Both the position numbers and the translations under genes were made by a program. From assembly GCA_947380835.1 (NCBI GenBank), contig CANCSL010000041.1, positions 1 to 9,870 of the forward strand: DNA of 9,870 bases, read 5' to 3'. The DNA is from Actinomycetota bacterium (lineage in GTDB: Bacteria > Actinomycetota > Actinomycetes > Nanopelagicales > Nanopelagicaceae). The notes under the pieces are model-generated. The model saw only the letters and a program-made list of their open reading frames with translations. It was not told the DNA's origin and ran no database searches. How positions within the stretch are numbered: position 1 is the first letter of the stretch; each line of letters starts with the position of its first letter. Below are positions 6,003 through 9,870 of the stretch, piece after piece.

Positions 6003-7134
6003 GGCGTTTCTAGTTCTAGATGATGGTGCGATTTTCGAAGGCGAATCTTGGGCTGCCCAAGGCGAAACTTTCGGTGAAGCAGTTTTCTCGACTGGCATGA
6101 CCGGGTACCAAGAAACCTTGACCGACCCTTCGTACTACAAACAGATCGTGATCATGACCGCCCCTCACGTGGGAAACACTGGCATGAACCAGGCTGATGA
6201 AGAATCTGAACGTATTTGGGTTTCGGGATTTGTTGTTCGCAACCCGGCACCATCGCCCAGCAATTGGCGCTCCGAGAAATCATTGGAAAGTTCACTGATC
6301 GAAGCTGGGGTAGTCGGAATCAAGAGTGTTGATACTCGAGCGATCACTCGTCATTTACGTGATCGCGGTGCCATGCGTGTTGGAATCTTCTCGAATATGG
6401 ATCTCACCAGAGATGAAATGGTTGTCAGAGTTCGTCGTTCACCCCAAATGTCAGGTGCCTTTCTGGCTGCAGATGTTTCTACGCAAAAGCCGTACATAAT
6501 CAATCCACCAGTTGGAACAAAGACTGATTTCGTGGTCGCAGCTCTTGATCTCGGCATCAAGGCCGCGACGCCTCGATATCTTGCCGCTCGAGGCGTTCAA
6601 GTTCACGTTCTGCCTTTGAACTCTACGCTTCAAGAAATCGAAGCCCTTCGCCCCGATGGCATCTTTCTCTCCAACGGCCCTGGCGACCCCTCGACCATGA
6701 ATGATGTTGTGCAATTAGTTCGAGATTTTCTCCTTAAAGGAACCCCGATTTTTGGTATCTGTTTCGGACATCAAATTCTTGGTAGGGCACTCGGCTTCGA
6801 GACTTTCAAGCTTCCCTTCGGTCATCGAGGAATCAACCAGCCAGTCAAGAACATCAAATCTGGGGTTGTGGAAATCACCGCACATAATCACGGTTTTGCA
6901 GTCAAAGCACCGATCGAGAGCAATTTCTCTACCGTTTACGGAGCTGGATATGTCAGTCATATCTGCCTCAATGACGGAGTTGTAGAAGGATTAGAGCTCA
7001 TTGAACTGCCGGTTTTCAGCGTTCAGTATCATCCCGAAGCTGCAGCAGGGCCACATGATGCGCAATATCTCTTTGATCATTTCATAGATTTGATGCGTTC
7101 ATCTAGCGTCAAGAATGTAGGAACCCATGCCTAG
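5995..7134 (+). CDS. carA: Carbamoyl-phosphate synthase small subunit (glutamine amidotransferase)
   Basis: CarA hydrolyses glutamine and passes ammonia through a tunnel to CarB for carbamoyl phosphate, used for both pyrimidines and arginine. It has 379 residues. The N-terminal small-subunit domain (about 1-150) has the typical FGEAVFSTGMTGYQETLTDP (27-46) and SVDTRAITRHLR (111-122). The C-terminal class I glutamine amidotransferase domain (about 177-365) has SNGPGDP (226-232), the nucleophile C256 in GICFGHQ, and H346/E348 in QYHPEA, completing the triad. The ATG at 5995 lies inside the last codons of pyrC (ATGACTAA overlap) with a weak purine-rich upstream stretch. It overlaps carB by another 8 bases. 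The small membrane-protein gene that separates pyrC from carA in several Actinobacteria (for example Rv1382 in M. tuberculosis) is absent here. Confidence 0.97.
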   Translation: MTKAFLVLDDGAIFEGESWAAQGETFGEAVFSTGMTGYQETLTDPSYYKQIVIMTAPHVGNTGMNQADEESERIWVSGFVVRNPAPSPSNWRSEKSLESSLIEAGVVGIKSVDTRAITRHLRDRGAMRVGIFSNMDLTRDEMVVRVRRSPQMSGAFLAADVSTQKPYIINPPVGTKTDFVVAALDLGIKAATPRYLAARGVQVHVLPLNSTLQEIEALRPDGIFLSNGPGDPSTMNDVVQLVRDFLLKGTPIFGICFGHQILGRALGFETFKLPFGHRGINQPVKNIKSGVVEITAHNHGFAVKAPIESNFSTVYGAGYVSHICLNDGVVEGLELIELPVFSVQYHPEAAAGPHDAQYLFDHFIDLMRSSSVKNVGTHA

Positions 7135-9870
7135 AGATACATCTATTGAAAGTGTTCTCGTCATCGGCAGCGGGCCAATCGTTATTGGCCAGGCATGTGA
7201 GTTTGATTATTCGGGCACCCAGGCTTGCCGGGTGCTAAAAGAAGAGGGTATTCGCGTCATTCTGATCAACTCCAATCCTGCGACGATCATGACTGATCCC
7301 GAATTTGCTGATGCCACTTATATCGAACCTATTACGACCGACATCATCGAAAAGATTTTGGCAAAAGAACGGCCAACTGCCGTACTTGCCACTTTGGGAG
7401 GTCAGACTGCACTCAACGCAGCTATGGGACTCTTCGAAAATGGCCTGCTGGAAAAATACGGAACTCGCCTCATCGGCGCTGATATCCCGGCGATTAAGCG
7501 CGGTGAAGATCGTGAGATTTTCAAGGGGATAGTCGAAAAAGTTGGGGGAGAGTCTGCTCGTTCTCGCATCTGTCACACGATGGAGGAATGTTTCCGAGCT
7601 GTCGGAGAACTCAACTACCCAGTTGTCGTGCGCCCCTCTTTCACTATGGGCGGTCTTGGCTCGGGCATTGCCTATAACCAAGAAGAGCTAGAACTCATCG
7701 CTGGTGCTGGTTTGCGTCATAGCCCAACGACAGAAGTTCTGCTTGAAGAATCGATCATTGGCTGGAAAGAGTTCGAGCTCGAAGTCATGCGCGATCATAA
7801 GGATAATGTGGTCATCGTTTGTAGCATCGAAAACGTTGATCCCATGGGTGTTCATACTGGTGATTCGATTACCGTTGCGCCAGCGCTAACGTTGACCGAC
7901 GTCGAATTTCAGAAGCTGCGCAATTTATCTATCGATATCATTCGGGAAGTCGGAGTCGCAACCGGCGGTTGCAACATTCAATTTGCGGTCAACCCTCAAG
8001 ATGGTCGAATTATCGTCATCGAAATGAATCCCAGAGTTTCACGTTCTTCCGCTCTGGCATCAAAGGCGACAGGATTTCCGATCGCCAAGATCGCAACCAA
8101 ACTTGCAATTGGTTATTCGCTTGATGAAATCGAAAATGACATTACTAAATCCACACCGGCTTCCTTTGAACCAACCCTGGATTACATTGTTGTGAAAGTA
8201 CCAAGATTTGCCTTCGAGAAATTCCCAGAGGCTGATCCACGGCTGACCACCACAATGAAGAGCGTGGGCGAGGCAATGGCAATAGGTCGAAGTTTTACCG
8301 AGAGTCTACAAAAAGCGCTCCGATCGGTAGAGAAAAAAGGCACATCCTTCACATGGGATCTGGATGGCCTGGATAAGTCAGTTTTACTTGAGCAGATTTC
8401 GGTGCCCACTGAATTTCGTCTGCAGCAAGTTCAAAAAGTCATGGCCCTTGGTGCATCCGTCTCGGAAGTTCACGCGGCCTGCAAGATTGATCCTTGGTTC
8501 CTGGAACAAATTGAGGTCATCAATAATCTGGCAATGGAGATTAAGCGAGCAGGCGACGTAGGTACTGAACTGATGCGTAAAGCCAAATCCCATGGTTTCT
8601 CGGATGCTCAGATATCTAGTCTCACACATTCCTCCGAAGCAGAAGTTCGCTCGAATCGCCACCGCATGGGGATACGTCCGGTTTTCAAGACTGTCGACAC
8701 CTGCGCCGCCGAATTTGAATCTCACACTCCGTACCACTACTCCAGTTACGACTTGGAAACTGAAGTTGTGCCACGCACTAAACCGGCAGTCATCATTCTG
8801 GGCAGCGGCCCTAACCGAATCGGACAAGGCGTCGAGTTCGATTACTCGTGCGTCCATGCTGCATATGCACTAAAAGAAGCCGGTTATGAAACGATCATGG
8901 TTAATTGCAATCCTGAGACGGTTTCTACGGATTACGACACATCTGATCGGCTCTATTTCGAACCATTAACGCTGGAAGATGTTCTTGAAATCATCGACGC
9001 CGAAAGCGCTGCCGGTCCTGTTGTTGGGGTCATCGCCCAATTAGGTGGGCAAACTCCTCTAGGTCTGGCCCGAGGGTTGATGGAGAACGGAGTCACGATT
9101 TTGGGCACCAGCCCTGATGCCATCGATTTAGCAGAAGAACGTGGAGCTTTCGGAGAGATCCTGCGCATAAATGATCTACTTGCACCAAAGTTTGGAATGG
9201 CGTACTCCTACGAGGAATCGCTCAAAATAGCCCACGATCTGAGCTATCCAGTCCTGGTTAGACCTTCGTTCGTTTTGGGCGGCCGTGGAATGGAAATTGT
9301 TTACGACGACGAGTCGTTGGAAGGTTTCATTGCTCGCGCAACCGAGATCACTCCTAACCATCCCGTTTTAATCGATCGGTTCTTAGATGATGCCATCGAG
9401 ATAGATGTTGACGCTCTCTTCGACGGCCACGAACTTTTTCTCGCTGGCGTCATGGAGCACATTGAGGAAGCTGGAGTCCACTCTGGTGACTCCGCGTGCG
9501 TTATTCCCAGCATGAGTCTCTCCGACGCCAAACTGGTGGAAATCCGGTTGGCTACCGAGAAGATTGCTCGAAGCGTAGGCGTCCGTGGTTTGCTCAATAT
9601 TCAATTCGCAATTGCGAAAGATTCAAATGGCGTGGAGCTTTTGTATGTTCTGGAAGCAAACCCACGTGCTTCACGGACCGTACCGTTCGTATCAAAGGCG
9701 ACCGGCAATCCACTCGCTAAGGCGGCTGCACTCATCTCCACTGGAGTTTTGATCCCACAATTGCGCACGATGTCGCTTCTCCCCGCAAGCGGAGATGGAG
9801 TTGCGCATGGAATTTCGGTCAAAGAGGCAGTGTTGCCATGGAATCGCTTCCGACGTACCGACGGGATGGG
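7127..9870 (+). CDS. carB: Carbamoyl-phosphate synthase large subunit (3' end cut off)
   Basis: This frame is open from ATG 7127 to the window end, about 914 codons of an expected roughly 1,100. CarB makes carbamoyl phosphate from bicarbonate, ammonia and two ATP in two homologous halves. First half: GSGPIVIGQACEFDYSG from residue 14; ATP-grasp with R169 (RPSFTMGG) and metal-site E299/N301 (EMNPRVSRSSA), at the same numbers as E. coli CarB. A helical oligomerisation region follows, about 400-550. Second half: GSGPNRIGQGVEFDYS near 555-570; ATP-grasp with RPSFVLGGRG near 712-721, IEEAGVHSGDSA, and E843/N845 (LEANPRASRT). The sequence stops near the start of the allosteric MGS-like domain, so effector binding by UMP or ornithine cannot be judged. 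The start has TAGGA (7118-7122) 4 bases upstream and overlaps carA by 8 bases (ATGCCTAG). Confidence 0.97.
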   Translation, partial: MPRDTSIESVLVIGSGPIVIGQACEFDYSGTQACRVLKEEGIRVILINSNPATIMTDPEFADATYIEPITTDIIEKILAKERPTAVLATLGGQTALNAAMGLFENGLLEKYGTRLIGADIPAIKRGEDREIFKGIVEKVGGESARSRICHTMEECFRAVGELNYPVVVRPSFTMGGLGSGIAYNQEELELIAGAGLRHSPTTEVLLEESIIGWKEFELEVMRDHKDNVVIVCSIENVDPMGVHTGDSITVAPALTLTDVEFQKLRNLSIDIIREVGVATGGCNIQFAVNPQDGRIIVIEMNPRVSRSSALASKATGFPIAKIATKLAIGYSLDEIENDITKSTPASFEPTLDYIVVKVPRFAFEKFPEADPRLTTTMKSVGEAMAIGRSFTESLQKALRSVEKKGTSFTWDLDGLDKSVLLEQISVPTEFRLQQVQKVMALGASVSEVHAACKIDPWFLEQIEVINNLAMEIKRAGDVGTELMRKAKSHGFSDAQISSLTHSSEAEVRSNRHRMGIRPVFKTVDTCAAEFESHTPYHYSSYDLETEVVPRTKPAVIILGSGPNRIGQGVEFDYSCVHAAYALKEAGYETIMVNCNPETVSTDYDTSDRLYFEPLTLEDVLEIIDAESAAGPVVGVIAQLGGQTPLGLARGLMENGVTILGTSPDAIDLAEERGAFGEILRINDLLAPKFGMAYSYEESLKIAHDLSYPVLVRPSFVLGGRGMEIVYDDESLEGFIARATEITPNHPVLIDRFLDDAIEIDVDALFDGHELFLAGVMEHIEEAGVHSGDSACVIPSMSLSDAKLVEIRLATEKIARSVGVRGLLNIQFAIAKDSNGVELLYVLEANPRASRTVPFVSKATGNPLAKAAALISTGVLIPQLRTMSLLPASGDGVAHGISVKEAVLPWNRFRRTDGM

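Noticed and set aside
8384..8857. 157-codon minus-strand frame inside carB, and the 148-codon one at 7235-7681
   Set aside because: Both are shadows of carB, which is continuously conserved in these regions.
7127..9870. Internal sequence repeat between the two halves of carB (EFDYSG/EFDYSC, LGGQT, RPSF..GG, NPR.SR)
   Set aside because: This is the ancient duplication present in all CarB proteins, not a recent repeat.
1..9870. tRNA or rRNA genes, CRISPR arrays, insertion sequences, attachment sites, toxin-antitoxin or defence genes
   Set aside because: Gaps between genes total under 170 bp, and no repeats, transposase motifs or abrupt composition changes were seen by eye.

Overview
The window is a compact, ordinary-composition stretch (about half G+C by eye) of an actinobacterial chromosome. 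Three things point that way: the gene order aroK-aroB-aroQ-efp-nusB / bldD / pyrR-pyrB-pyrC-carA-carB, a BldD-type regulator, and an EF-P with the PGKGP loop typical of Actinobacteria. The moderate G+C, very tight packing and absence of genes that often interrupt these clusters suggest a small-genome, low-GC actinobacterium, for example a freshwater Nanopelagicales-like or Luna-type lineage. That lineage assignment is inference. No mobile element, CRISPR array, RNA gene or integration site was seen.

Layout: positions 1-2602 (+ strand) hold the end of a probable shikimate kinase gene, then aroB and aroQ (shikimate pathway), a 100-bp gap, then efp and nusB (translation elongation at proline stretches; transcription antitermination). 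Positions 2603-3157 (- strand) encode a BldD homologue that keeps the cyclic-di-GMP signature RxD-X8-RxxD. Its stop codon directly abuts the nusB stop codon. From 3161 to the window end (+ strand) lies the pyrimidine operon: a promoter, a leader RNA hairpin matching the PyrR-binding-loop consensus, pyrR, pyrB, pyrC, carA and most of carB (cut off by the window end, about 914 codons present).

How it works together: CarA/CarB make carbamoyl phosphate, PyrB joins it to aspartate and PyrC closes the dihydroorotate ring. PyrR probably senses uridine nucleotides and closes the leader hairpin, whose 3' arm contains the pyrR Shine-Dalgarno sequence, so control would be translational. All six same-strand junctions except aroQ/efp overlap by 1, 4 or 8 bases (with the aroK tail, seven junctions), implying translational coupling.

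Most worth a second look: (1) the 63-bp bldD-pyrR divergent region, where candidate -10 elements for the two directions overlap almost completely and the bldD transcript could be leaderless; (2) the PyrR hairpin that sequesters the ribosome site; (3) the c-di-GMP motif in BldD. The genes themselves are well-known families; I found no convincing undescribed system.
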